From NCBI RefSeq assembly GCF_002127325.2, contig NC_035436.2:14704066-14768065 (forward strand): a stretch of 64,000 nt of DNA, read 5' to 3'. Below, piece by piece: positions 46,055-57,573 of the stretch. The notes below the pieces were generated by a model. It saw only the letters and a list, made by a program, of their open reading frames with translations. It was not told where the DNA came from and ran no database searches. This stretch comes from Helianthus annuus. Taxonomy: Eukaryota > Streptophyta > Magnoliopsida > Asterales > Asteraceae. The stretch's first letter is position 1; each line of letters opens with the position of its first letter. The position numbers were made by a program, and so were the translations under genes.

Positions 46055-47539
46055 ATGGAACTCATTAAGTCTAACCACTATCCAAGTGAATATCCACTGT
46101 TGGATCATGCTGAGATTAAATCTCAGCCGTTTAAACTCCATTTTTTAACTGTAGCAGTTCTTGGCAGTTTTATGCCTCCCCTTTTCCTCCCCCACGTCGC
46201 CTATAACCTCCCCGTGATTATTGGCTTCCGTCGGTTTCTCTTCACCCTCTGTCTTCCAAAAGACCCCTCTCCCTCATTTCTCAAGAAATATACTAAATTG
46301 CAAAGATCCTCAACCGCCAGTACAATCAACGCTGCACCTCCAGTCCTCCAGCTCCTACAAACTCTCCTTCGGATAATTGCTGCAACGCTTTGGTATGGTT
46401 AACATCGCCATCAGCGTCATCAAATTCAGATGAATCACCGAAACCCGTCCTTTTTCGTTTCAGTTGGTTCGTTTTCTGCTCAAAAGCTCGATTCGTTGCT
46501 CGCCGCACTGAATCCGTATTTGTTCGTCCACTCGAAAGCCCTCTTCGTAATGTTTTACTCACCTCTTGTTTTACGTTTCACATGTCATTTGTTAGTTTAC
46601 GCTTGGTTAGTCCGAATATATTATTTAAGTTTGTATAGTATTATGCGATTGTGTATGTTGTTATTCGATAAACATATTACATGAGACATCCGTAGGTTAA
46701 TTCACCGTGTTTGACCACATTTTGGTAATTCTTTCTTTAGTTTTTCTTTAAATAGCCATGGAGACTGTTGAACATCGGGAATGGCCAAATTGGAGATACC
46801 CAGATGGGCTTTCAATGAAATTGATCAAAATAGAATTATGGTTGTGTTAAAATAGTCTTCATTTTTTGTTTTTGATTTAAATTTACGGGCATCCAACAAG
46901 ACGAGGTTGTTGGTTCGATTGATTTTTTATAAACCATTTTTGGCAATTAAGGTAACTAATCAAAAGTAATTTCCTACCAATTGTTTGAGCATGTTTTTTG
47001 TGATTGACTATGCCTACCAGATGTTTGTTTAAATGTCTACTGACTTTTAGTTTTAATATTTGCTTTTGTAGGTGTTTATCGAAGGTTCTTTTGGACTTTG
47101 GTTTGAAATTGAGTGGCAACAATATGAAATTTGCTCTAGCTTCATAAGTCTTCGTGAGGCTGAAGAGTTCTCAATTACCATGATTACATATATGTCCTTT
47201 TCATGTGTAAGTGGTTAACATGTTTCCTATTTTCATAGCTTTCTGAGATGAAAGGTAGGTCATGGGAGATCCTTATGGAGCTAGCAAAGTATCAGGTATT
47301 GTTGCATTTTGGACTTTGAGTAACAATTGATGAGATCGATTGTCAGCTACTATGAACAAGTTAATAAGTTTTTCTCTTGGGTTGTTTGCAGCTGATTTGC
47401 CCAATTTACAATCAAATAGTAGAGATGCAAAATGTAGAAATATAAACTGCAAATACACTTTTGGTTATAAACCAGGAAAAAGGATTGCTAGCTTTGGTTG
47501 ACGCTGGGTTCAGGCAAATCTCCTCCTTCTCCCCGACTG

Positions 47540-47576
<37 letters not shown>

Positions 47577-48130
47577 TCTTATGCAGGTTGGGTTCGGTGA
47601 AGGGAGAGGAAGGTGGAATTGAGAGGAAGGTGGTGTGAGGTGGAGGATGGGGGTGATCGGTGGGCAAGCAACCACACCCCATAGCCTAATTGTACATTAT
47701 TTGAGCCATTTCATAGGTTTGTTCACTTTACTTTCTAATAACAATTTTGCAGGCAGCTGTGGGCTAAAGTTTCTGCTCTTGAACCTGAGATCGTCATTGC
47801 AATGCGGGACCTTGAATACGAAAAACGCAGGCTAAAAGTCGCCTGTGAAAAGAATAATGCTTGAGTAAGAATTATGAATTTCAGTTACACTTAATACATG
47901 TTAGCTTACTGAATTTTTGAACTTTTTTTAGTTTCATACTAGCATGTTGCTTATTTAAGCTACTTTAATTCTCTCTTACTTCATCGATCCCGTGAAAATA
48001 TCAGCTATTTACGGGACAACAGCTTATGGGAAATGTTTCTCTATTATATTTTAATGTGTTCACAGGTTCATTTATGTTGTTACTTATAATACATCAACGT
48101 AACCCGTCCACCGGACGGGTATTAAACTAG
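46055..48130 (+). mobile_element. Helitron 3' terminus with exon-like fragments upstream (5' end unknown)
   Basis: A strong Helitron-like end lies at 48103-48130: hairpin ACCCGTCCACCGGACGGGT, a short spacer and CTAG, then T. Upstream there are pieces with exon character between splice-like signals: a proline/serine-rich frame at 46190-46555 ending before GTAATG, and 47752-47860, preceded by an AG and encoding LWAKVSALEPEIVIAMRDLE then basic residues. These could be captured exons of a host gene that I cannot name. The left limit given is arbitrary. Confidence 0.45.
47541..47573. repeat. (CT)n microsatellite
   Basis: About 16 CT units without interruption. Confidence 0.95.
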
Positions 48131-48302
48131 TTGGGTTTGGACCAAGCGCATTTATTTTGCTTTTTTTTCCGAGTCAGACTACAATTTATTCATAATTGCC
48201 AAGTTACATCAAAACAGTCCTCTTTGACGATGCCCATCTGCAATGACTTGCCATACCTGCTGGGCAGTCATAACTTTGTTTATGACAGACATAACATATA
48301 TG

Positions 48303-48505
48303 TAGGGGCTGTTTGGTAGCCTCTTAATGGAACCATTAAGAAGTTTACCAATGAGAAGGTAGAAGAATGTGACATGTGATGATTTACCATTCAGAGGTTA
48401 CCTCTTAACCATTCAGACTTGAGGTTACCTCTTATTCATTCAGAGGTTTTAAACCATTAAGAGGTAGCATCTGAATGGTCATTAAGAGGCTACCAAACAG
48501 CCCCT
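48303..48505. mobile_element. hAT-type MITE, GGGGCTGTTTGGTAGCC family
   Basis: Termini GGGGCTGTTTGGTAGCCTCT and exact complement ending AACAGCCCC. The interior repeats CATTAAGAGG/CCTCTTAATGG. CATATATG precedes it, but the matching CATATATT is found only after the neighbouring element (49049), so the two adjoining MITEs share one flanking duplication. Confidence 0.85.
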
Positions 48506-49048
48506 TAGGGCTGTAAACGAACCGAACGAACACGAACAAGACCTTGTTCGTGTTCGTTTGTTAAGAAATATATGTGTTCGCGAACCCGTTCACGAACACT
48601 TATTGAACAAGATTTTATGTTCGTGTTCGTTTGTTAAGGAAATGAACTTGTTCGTGTTTGTTTATCTATTTTAGGCAACGACCAAAAACGAATGTTGACG
48701 AACACAAATGAGCATAAACTAATGTTCATGAACACAAATGGAAACAAACGAACACAAACAATCGTTCATGAACAAAATATATAATACACTAACACTTATT
48801 AGATATTTAATTTGTTGGAATTTTGAAGTATTTAAATAAATATAAAAACTAAAAACACTAATGAACTATCGAACACGTTCACGAACATAAACGAACGAAC
48901 ACGACCTCTGTTCATGTTGTTCATTTAACTAAACCAACGAATTTTCTTGTTCATGTTCGTTTGTTTAATAAACGAACGAACACAAATGAACTTCCTACCG
49001 AACGGTTCACGAACTATTCGCTGAACGTTTGATTCGTTTGCAGCCCTA
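48506..49048. mobile_element. hAT-type MITE composed of CGAACACGAAC motifs
   Basis: Termini TAGGGCTGTAAACGAA and TTCGTTTGCAGCCCTA. The body consists mainly of GAACACGAAC and GTTCGTGTTCG words in both orientations. It abuts the previous MITE without spacer. Confidence 0.85.
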
Positions 49049-49206
49049 CATATATTATTTAGATCATTCTTATATAATTATACACATAATAAATATTTAT
49101 GTAATCATATATTATATTATACTATATCTATTACTTGGTTATTTTTTTCTCATCTCATTATACACATAATAAATATTTGTGTAATTATATGTTATATTAT
49201 AATATA

Positions 49207-50594
49207 GGGTAAATGATCCTGTAAAAAGTGCCCAAAGTGTGAGAAGTGTAAGAAATAATCCGGTGTTGACATGTGTCCATCAATTATATTAATGAATAAG
49301 GGTAATAATGTAATTTACTCCTAATAGCAGTTAAAGTCAATTAAAGGAAATGGGATCATGTGTTAACTATTTTAGGAGAAATTTTAGGAAACATATTTGT
49401 TTTTACGATTTTATACATCTGATTGTTTTATCTTCTCATCATCTTTTAATCGCAAACACCACGCCATGAACAATGTCTTCAGATGTTTAAAACACCACAC
49501 CATGAACAATGTCTCCAGATAAAACACCAGAATCATAGTTATGGTGTTTTAAAATCTGTGAATGTTTTGTATTGATTGTCCAGATGTTAATACACCATGG
49601 ATGTAATCACAATACAATGTTTAAAACACCACGCCATGAACAATATCTCCAGATGTTTAAAACACCACGCCCCATGAACAATGTCTCCAGATAAAACACC
49701 ATGACTTGAATCATAGTTATGGTGTTTTAAAATCTGGGAATGTTTTGTATTGATTGTCCAGACGTTAATACACCATGGATGTAATCACAATACAATGTTT
49801 AAAACACCACGCCATGAACAATATCTCCAGATGTTTAAAACACCACGCCATGAACGATGTCTCCAGATAAAACACCACGACTTGAATCATAGTCAATTTA
49901 TCCAGATGTTTAAAACATCACGCCATGAACAATGTCTCCAGATGTTTAAAACACCAAGCCATGAACAATGTCTCCAGATAAAACACCATGACTTGAATCA
50001 TAGTCAATTTATCCAGATGTTTTAAAACACCATGCCATGAACAATGTCTCCAGATGTTTAAAACACCACGCCATGAACAATGTCTCCAGATAAAACACCA
50101 TGACTTGAATCATAGTCAATGTCTCCAGATGTTTAAAAATACCACGCCATGAACAATGTCTCCAGATGTTTAAAACACCACGCCATGAACAATGTCTCCA
50201 GATAAAACACCATGACTTGAATCATAGTCAATTTATCCAGATGTTTAAAACACGACGCCATGAATCTGATTACAGTTCTTCTAAACGTAAAACACCATGT
50301 CTTGAATCTTATATAAAACAAAGAGGCTTCCGATTTAGATCTTGGTCATTAATTCCGATATTTAAGGAAAAAGGAGTGAATGTATGTGTTTTTGGTTGTG
50401 TAGGATACGATTACCATATTTGAAACATTGAAAAAGACACTATTGCCCTCCAAGTTTACATAAGGTCCCTCTAATTAAAACACAATTTACATTTTTATAC
50501 CCTATTGATCTCAACCATTAGATCAAATATCCAATGGTTTAAAACACTTCTTACCCTTCTCACATTTTAAACACTTTTTACCATATCCCTACCC
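49207..50594. mobile_element. Mutator-type element carrying a minisatellite
   Basis: Left tip GGGTAAATGATCCTGTAAAA with AGTGTGAGAAGTGTAAGAAA; right tip complementary (TTCTCACATTTTAAACAC, TTACCATATCCCTACCC). Tips are related to the fold-back at 39674. A clear 9-bp duplication was not found. Nearly all the interior is the minisatellite. Confidence 0.7.
49450..50300. repeat. Minisatellite of 36-39-bp units with CACCACGCCATGAACAATG
   Basis: Two alternating unit types, one with CACCACGCCATGAACAATGT and one with CACCATGACTTGAATCATAG, each joined by TCTCCAGAT or TTATCCAGAT. About 20 units are present, grouped in a higher-order pattern, and neighbouring blocks are almost identical. The reading frames here (HEQCLQMFKTPRHEQ) are repeat artefacts. 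Confidence 0.9.
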
Positions 50595-51047
50595 TAAAGA
50601 TCTATTACTTGGGTATTTTCTTCTCATCTCAAATCGCTCTTTGTCAACGTTTTATATAAAAAAATACATTTTGTATCAATCATATAGCTATAAGAAAATA
50701 CACATAATATAATTGAGGAGTCATTTATTTAAGTATATAGTTAAAAAGTACATTAATATTTTTTTTTTTATAGTGACACTATTTTTAGTTAGTTTAGTTT
50801 ATTTTATATATTGTGATGGTGATGGATTACCAAATGAGGCAAAATATGCATGAGTCATCGTTATGATGGAAAATATGCCATTATTGACATGTTAGAAAGT
50901 TCTAGTGAAAGTATGATTAGTCAAGGCTTTATTCGAAATATTATTAGAAAATTGAAATGTACGACGACAGCAATGGAGAAATAGTGTGTAAATGAGTTGT
51001 TGAGTTGGAGCTTCTTAACTTTGACTTGATTAATTTAAGTATTTTTT

Positions 51048-51358
51048 GAGTTAATCGCCCGAATGGTCCCTGTGGTTTTACGTTTTTTCACGTTTAGTCT
51101 TCACCTTTTGGAAATAACATGTATGCTCCCTATGGTTTGTTATTTTGCTACTCGGATAGTCCATTAACATTTACTCAGGGGACTGTCCGAGTAACAAAAT
51201 GACAAACCATTGGGAGCATACCTGTTATTTCCAAACTAACTGACATCTACTCAGGGGACTATCCGAGTAACAAAATAACAAACCATAGGAGCATACCTTC
51301 TATTTTCAAAAGGTGGGGACTAAACGTGAAACCACATGGACCATCTGGGCAATTAACT
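51048..51358. mobile_element. Mutator-type MITE with partial internal duplication
   Basis: GAGTTAATCGCCCGAATGGT at the left pairs with ACCATCTGGGCAATTAACT at the right. ACTCAGGGGACTGTCCGAGT and ACTCAGGGGACTATCCGAGT are two right-arm copies (about 51174 and 51251), so part of one arm was duplicated. The target duplication is obscured by T-runs. Confidence 0.75.
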
Positions 51359-51364
51359 TTTTTT

Positions 51365-51545
51365 TAAATAAAGTAGCCGTTTGGCAACGGCTAGCTCAAA
51401 CGGTTATCTCTCACGAGCTATTCCAAGTGACGCCAGCGGAGCAATGTCGTGACCAACGCCAGCGCTATGTGGTCTAACCAGCGTTGCTTGACAACTCCGC
51501 TCCAACCAACACCCCACCCCCGTAGCCTAAGTACTCCTACAGATA
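51365..51545. mobile_element. Harbinger-derivative end fragment
   Basis: AAAGTAGCCGTTTGGCAACGG to CCCACCCCCGTAGCC resembles the right third of the element at 36762-37488. The left end is missing where the preceding MITE lies. Confidence 0.55.
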
Positions 51546-51688
51546 AGAGTTAGGGTATGCAGTGGATTTTGGGAAGTTTTCTTCACCACCATTGGATGAC
51601 AGATAAGTTGATGGATTTTTGTAAGCTAGTGAGTTCGGGAACTCTTTTTTGTAAGGCATGTTACTTTTAAAATAACTTTTTAAGCTAA

Positions 51689-51925
51689 CTAGTTGATTTT
51701 CAGTCCGCGTGTTGCGGCGGGGACCTAATGTATGCAAAACGCGTGTCAGCAGAAGATACCGAATATCAAAACATAAATAAAAATCACGTAGTAAGGATGG
51801 TCACTCCGTCCTAAAAAAAGCGATTTTAAATAACCTAATATATGATAATAGGACCCACACGTCCTATACATTGAAAATTCGGTTGTTTTCAATTTAGTTA
51901 TTACGTTGCTAACACGTTAAAATAT
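51689..51925 (-). mobile_element. Helitron 3' terminus, minus strand
   Basis: On the minus strand: hairpin CCGCCGCAACACGCGG, then ACTGAAAATCAA and CTAG, followed by T. The right limit is arbitrary because no 5' end was found. Confidence 0.5.
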
Positions 51926-52200
51926 GGATGAGCTCGGTACCGGTAATGGCATCGAAAGTACCGATCAGGAAAATCATCGAAATTAGGTACTGGCACCGAA
52001 AATGCTCGGTACAATACGATATGTTATTTGAAGGTAAAAATCAATAAATACAGGTATGGTGCTAAACCGGTGTCGAACCGAAAGTAACGATTCTGAAAAC
52101 GCCAAAATGTGGGTACCAAATTGGTAACGAAAATGATTTGGTAATAGTAAATTTGGTACCGATAGATACCGGTTTGATTACAGCATTTGATATGATTTGC
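51925..52200. repeat. CGGTACC motif block, diverged
   Basis: Text rich in GGTACCGG, GGTACTGG and CGGTATGG words. It is more diverged than the blocks at 38013 and 52394, so it is probably an older copy of the same MITE family. Confidence 0.6.
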
Positions 52201-52393
52201 TTATCAATAATCTAAATATCCAAGTTAATTTTACATGCTACAATTTATTCATTACAGAAAAAGACAAAAAAGAAAGCAAAATAAGTTGTTGTGTATATAA
52301 AACCTCAATCAAACGAAATACAGTTTACTTACTGTGTGCATGAAAAGTAAGCTAAACGGTGCAATTACTTGCATTGCTACGTTGCTACGTGAT

Positions 52394-52640
52394 TTGATGA
52401 GCTCGGTACCAACCGGTACCGAAAATACCGTTACTGAAATCTCCAAAAGTGTGTACCGGTACCGAATATACCTGGTACGGTACGGTATAGCTCGGTACTG
52501 GTCGGTACTGGTATGGTACCGATATTTGAGGGTAAAAATCGGTGAATACCGGTACCGAACAGATACCCAAAATAATACCCGATTTGGTAAAAGCGGATAC
52601 CTGTACCGGTACCGGTACCCGATACTCTTTATTCATCCCT
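52394..52640. repeat. CGGTACCGG motif block
   Basis: From GATGAGCTCGGTACC to TTTATTCATCCC, with near-continuous CGGTACCGG-type words in both orientations. GATGAG/CTTTATTCATCCC tips suggest a hAT-like MITE. Confidence 0.7.
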
Positions 52641-52945
52641 TAATAATATTCAAAATATAATATAATATAATTTTATTTACTGTTGATTAACTTCGAAATT
52701 TAATATAAGGATAATGTATCTCCAATTTTTTTTCTTTTCTTTTTTACCTTTTAGTTCTTTCAAATAAGTAATAAGTAATGTTTAATATAAAAAACTAAAT
52801 ATGTAGTTTATTTATTCTTTATGTTCTAATATAGATTTTATAGGAAACTAAGTCGCATCATGTAGGAACACGTACCGATACGGGTATGTATTCTAACGAT
52901 GAAGATGAATCACAATCGCACCTTGCTTTCTCCTTCTCGTTTCAG

Positions 52946-53010
52946 ATATGCAAAATAGTAAACACGTTAGAAGAGGCCAGAGAGTCTCTGGACCACCCTC
53001 CGACGCTCAA
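52946..53010 (+). other. Possible stray exon (LEEARESLDHPPTLK)
   Basis: A 65-bp segment between a TTTCAG acceptor-like and a GTAAGT donor-like sequence codes for ICKIVNTLEEARESLDHPP. Its origin is not recognised. It may be a captured exon or chance. No adjoining exons were found. Confidence 0.25.
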
Positions 53011-53295
53011 GTAAGTATTGGATTCAATGTGGAAAGAGTTTAGGATTAAAGAATAACATGTAGAATATTGGGGAGGAGTCCCCTATCTATAGTAGGTCGT
53101 GATTAGGTTTGCCCTCTTTAGGAGATTTGGTTACATAGGGATCAAACCCATTTTTAGAAGATTTGACAAATACTTTATCCGCATGAGAATATATCCCCAG
53201 AATATTTATTGCATTTATATTATATTTATTACAAGTTTGACTGACTTGGAATTACCGAATCAGGTCATTCCTCTACACATCAATTCTTATATTCT

Positions 53296-53465
53296 AATGT
53301 AGATTTTATAGGGATCTGAGTCGTATCAACATATAATATTTTTTGGTCTGGTAATGTCCCAATAAACATTTTGGTCTGGTAGTAGAATCTGAGTCGTATC
53401 AATATATAATATTTTTTAGTCTGGTAATATCCCAATAAACATTTTGGTCTAGTAGTGTCCAATAA
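53296..53465. repeat. Imperfect tandem duplication, about 85-bp unit
   Basis: Two copies of a unit with TCTGAGTCGTATCAA, TATAATATTTTTT, GTCTGGTAAT and AATAAACATTTTGGTCT, starting near 53313 and 53388. Confidence 0.85.
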
Positions 53466-53519
53466 ATGATTTATGTTGTATATAATTCGGTTTTTGATTA
53501 AAAAAATTAAAATGTAGAA

Positions 53520-54814
53520 TCTATACTATATAATAAAAGAAACCACTTTTGGGACACTTGTCATCATATTAGAGCATCTCTTATAGATAATTATTATTTT
53601 AATTTAATCTTTTTTAATTAATTATAGATAACCATCCTATTAAATATTATTTAATTTAATATTTTATGGATAATTATTATTTAGTTTAATCTTCTTCTCA
53701 GTTATAATATTATTTAGAGAAAATCACGATTTTGGCCCCTGTAGTTATATCACTTTTACCCTTTTAGCTCAAAAAAGAATTTTTTTAACATCTGAGCCTC
53801 CAACGTCTTCTTTTCTAACCCTTTTGGCCCCTAACACTAACCCCATCCATTAAATGTTAGGGGCCACAATGGTTAAAAAAAGACGTTAGTGGCCAAAAAT
53901 GTTAGAAAAAAAGACTTTGAGGGCTTAGATTTTAAAAAATTCTTTAGAAAAAATTACGATTTTGCCCTGTAGTTATATCACTTTTACCCTTTTAGCCTAA
54001 AAAGGAATTTTTTAACATCTGAGCCCCCAACGTCTTCTTTTCTAACCCTTTTGGCCCCTAACACTAACCCCATCCATTAAATGTTAGGGGCCAAAAGGGT
54101 TAAAAAAAGACGTTAGGGGCCAAAAAGGTTAGAAAAAAGACGTTAGGGCTTAGATGTTAAAAAAATTTTTAGAGAAAATTACGATTTTGGCCACTGTAGT
54201 TATATCACTTTTACCCTTTTAGCCCAATTTTTTTTAACATCTAATCCCCCAACGTCTTCTTTTCTAACCCTTTTGGCCCCTAACACTAACCCCATCCATT
54301 AAATGCTAGGGGCCAAAAGGGTTAAAAAAAAGACGTTATGGGCCAAAAAGGTTAGAAAAAAATTCGTACAATACACGAGGTTTTTTAAGGATATATATTT
54401 TTTATTATTTAGTACAGAAAATTACATTTATTCAAACCGTGTAATACGCATATTTTTAAAGATGTAATTTTTTTTTATTATTTGGTATATAAAATTACAT
54501 TTATTCAACCCCTGTAATAAATGAGGTTTTTTAAAGATGTATTATTTTATTATTTGGTAAACAATATTACATTTATTCAACTCGTGTAATACACGTGCTT
54601 TTAAAGATATAACTTTTTATTTTGTATATAAAATTACATTTATTCAACCTGTACAATATTGTTCTTATAGACATAACTTTTTTATTATTTAATATATAAA
54701 ATTATATTTATTCAACTTGTGCAATAAAAAAGGTTTTTAAAGATATATTGTTTTATTATTTAGTATATAAAATTTATTTATTCAACCCGTGTAATACACG
54801 GGGTTATAACCTAG
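53520..54814 (+). mobile_element. Non-autonomous Helitron with internal triplicated insert
   Basis: Starts TCTATACTATATAATAAAAG after an A; ends with hairpin CCCGTGTAATACACGGGG, GTTATAAC and CTAG before a T. It contains a three-unit tandem block (53712-54360). The right half is built of copies of the ATTTATTCAACCCGTGTAAT region. Confidence 0.85.
53712..54360. repeat. Three tandem copies of an about 228-bp fold-back unit
   Basis: Units begin with AGAAAATCACGATTTTGGCC or variants near 53715, 53944 and 54171. Each contains TTTGGCCCCTAACACTAACC and its complement TAGGGGCCAAAAGGGTTA, so every unit folds back on itself. The unit resembles a Mutator-type MITE that was amplified in tandem inside a Helitron. 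Confidence 0.85.
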
Positions 54815-55332
54815 TTTGATTCTAAAGAGAACTATATATTATTGAATTTATATGAAATTCTGTAATTTGTTAAAAACAATGTATTAGATGAAAACTGAAA
54901 AAGTAAAAACTAAGAAGAGAAGAAAACTTTCACATTTCAAATTTGTATGACGTTCGCGATAGGGAACCCGGATAACCTTGGTTAATGCACTTTTAAGAAA
55001 GGATAAATTACACTTTTCGTCCTTTATGTTTGTATCGAATTGCAATGGATGACCTTTAACTTTAATAATTACAGTCACAGTCCTTTTTTTGTAAAACTTA
55101 TTACATCCTACGTCCTTTGGCACTGACTAGGTTATGTTTTTTTGTTAAGTCTATTTACTTAAGAGTAATTTTGTAATTTTACCTGTTTACTTAAAAAAAA
55201 TATATATATACTTTGTACCTTCTTTGACCATTTTACCAACAAATCCACCTAGTTTCATTCTGCATATGCCTTGTCATCTTCCTTCTCAATTATACCATCG
55301 AGTATTTTCAGTATTTCTTCTTCAACATCTAA

Positions 55333-57397
55333 GGGCATGTGTAGTCATAAAGCCCTCAATTATGCGCCATGTGGCATGCCACGTCATCAAAGGGGCTTTA
55401 TGGGGCTTTATGCAATTTGGGGCCGTAGTCATAAAGCCCCTGTGTAATCATTACTCAATTAATTTAATTTTCTATTTTTTAAATAATTTATAAGTTTTAT
55501 AAAATAAAAAAACATTTCATTAAATAAAAAACACTACATTAAAAATTAAAAAAAAAAGTTACACTAAAAAAAAAATTACACCTAAAAAATAAATTTATTC
55601 TTCGGTGTCATCTTCGTTCTCTCCTTCTTCCTCTTCGTTTTCTCCAGCATCTAAACCTACGTCTTCAAAGTTCCCGTCTTCGAATTCCTCCCCCACTTCT
55701 TCCTCGGAATCTTCGTCGTGATCATTGTTTGATCGAATTGGGCGAATCGCCCAAGCATGCTCAACCAAATCCGCCTTCAACGTGTTATGTATTTCTCTAG
55801 ATCGCAGTAGTTGAGCATTTGCGAGTCTCTCTTCCGTTGTCGCTTGGGGTAGTTCGACCAAATCTTCGGGAATATAGTTTTGGCATATCGCTTTTCCATC
55901 ATCCTCAATGATCATATTATGCAAAATGATGCAAGCATACATGGCCATTCGTATTTTATCCTTATGCCACATGCGACAAGGATTCCTGATAAAATGCCAT
56001 CGTTGCTGTAGAACCCCAAAACACCTCTCGATGTCCTTTCTCGAAGACTCTTGTAATTTTTTAAAATACTTTCTTTTTTCATCGAAAGTTTCAGAAAACG
56101 TTTTAACAATAATCGAATACTCGGGGTAGATACCATCGCCCAAGTAGTAGCCATGCTCGTAATCGTTCCCGTTTGCATGGAAACCGGCCTTTGGTATAGT
56201 TCCAGAAATGTAGCCCTCGATTAATGGTGAAGCCTCTAACGTATTAATATCGTTAAAACACCCGGCTACACCAAAGAAGGCCGACCAAACCCAAAGGTCG
56301 TATGACGCAACACCTTGTAATACCAAAGTTGGCCCTTTTTGATCACCCCGCGTATGTTGACCTCGCCATGCGGTTGGACAATTATACCAACGCCATTGAC
56401 GACAATCCAAGCTACCAATCATGCCGGGTATTCCATGCTTTTCTAGATGCACCTCATATATTTTTTGAAGGTCGTTCCAAGTGGGGTTTCTCAAATAACG
56501 TTTTCCATATAACTGGCATATTCCTAAAATATAATTTAAAAGTTACGAAAAAATAAATGTATAAAAGTAAATAAATAAAAGACAATTAAAAAATTACCAT
56601 AGCAAAAATGTTCCAAGGTATCTCGGGTTGTTTTCTCCGCCATCTTCAAATACTCGTCGTTGATGTCGTACGTGTTTCCGTATGCTAATACGCGTAAGGC
56701 GGATGTGACCTTTTGAATTGAGGTGAAGCCTAGATATCCTCGTGCGTCCATTCTTTGCTTAAAGAAATCGTACGTATTTTCCAAGTCATTGTTAATGCGC
56801 AAAAATAACCTTTGGCTCATCCGAAAACGTCGTCTAAAAACATTCGGTCCGTGAACCGGTGCCGCGTCAAAATAGTCTTTCATCAAACGCTCGTTCGCGG
56901 CTTCACGATCTCGCAAGATATAGGTGCGTCGCAAGATGGGTCGTGGAGGGGGTGGTGGCCGAATGTGCTCAAATGTTTGTAGCACAAAAGTACATGCACT
57001 CGTAACCGCTTCTTCCTCGGCCGCGTCTTCGTCGGGCGAAAAATATCTTCGGTAAATTTCGGTGAAAGACTCTTCTGACGGGGAACCCATTTTTTATAAA
57101 GTGAGACTAGCTTTTTTAAAAATATATGGAGAATGAGTATGGAGAATGAGTATGAGGTTTGAGTTGTAAAAAAAGTGGAAGAATATGAGGTTTTATAGTG
57201 TGAAAAATAAAAAAAATTGAATTTTTTTTTAAATATATGACCGTTATCAAACGGTCAAAATCATAAAATATCATCTCCTCGCGCCGCGAAAAACAACACG
57301 CCCATTCTTTTTTTTTTTGTCATAGCGCCCCGGGGGGCGGTGTTGTGGGCGCCGTATCGGCGCTATGCCATCTCCTCGCGCCCCATTACATATGTCC
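55333..57397 (-). mobile_element. PIF/Harbinger element with intact transposase
   Basis: TAA is found at 55330-55332 and 57398-57400. The tips GGGCATGTGTAGTC and, on the other strand, GGACATATGTAATG match at 10 of 14 positions, weak for an active element. Subterminal GCGCC- and GGGGCTTTATG-rich blocks occur at both ends. It encodes a two-exon transposase; no Myb-like ORF1 was found inside. It is nested in the leader part of the captured gene fragment. Confidence 0.75.
55595..57090 (-). CDS. PIF/Harbinger transposase (DDE nuclease, HARBI1-like), 473 aa
   Basis: Two exons on the minus strand, 57090-56598 and 56523-55595, joined by a 74-bp intron (GTAATT...TTTTAG) to give 1,422 bp, 473 codons plus stop, no interruption. 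Exon 1 (MGSPSEESFTEIYRRYF) holds a proline-rich stretch and a helix-turn-helix-like region (MSQRLFLRINNDLE, GYLGFTSIQKVTSALRVLAYG). The catalytic region follows: D in MIGSLDCRQWRW, D in AGCFNDINTL, E in RKDIERCFGVLQQRW, with WHFIRNPCRMW and CIILHNMIIED typical of the plant transposon protein family. The C-terminus is strongly acidic. It would cut element ends and insert at TAA. Active movement also needs the Myb-like partner protein, not present in this element. The host-adapted relative ALP1 is an alternative, but the TAA flanks favour a transposon. Confidence 0.88.
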
Positions 57398-57423
57398 TAA
57401 TACTTCTAATACTTCTTCATCTT

Positions 57424-57457
57424 CATCGAGTATTTCAGTATTTCTTCTTCAACATCT
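57424..57457 (+). repeat. Direct repeat of leader sequence, right copy (left copy 55296-55330)
   Basis: CATCGAGTATTTCAGTATTT and the following CTTCTTCAACATCT occur on both sides of the Harbinger element with one base difference. Since Harbinger duplicates only 3 bp, the repeat probably predates the insertion as a tandem duplication in the captured 5' leader. Confidence 0.8.
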
Positions 57458-57573
57458 GCCGGTTCTACATTTTTCTTACCAACACACTTCCACCCAATTT
57501 CCTACACACTCTTCGCACTTCTCACTTTCTCAGCAACCTAACACCTACTCAATTCTCACTTCACCAATACATC

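Noticed and set aside
49750..50423. Frames with repeating FKTPRHEQCLQ peptides
   Set aside because: Translation of the minisatellite in the Mutator-type element; both strands are open, which is a repeat artefact.
55224..55493. Plus-strand frame over the left edge of the Harbinger element
   Set aside because: It spans the Pack-MULE leader and the Harbinger tip, two unrelated sequences.
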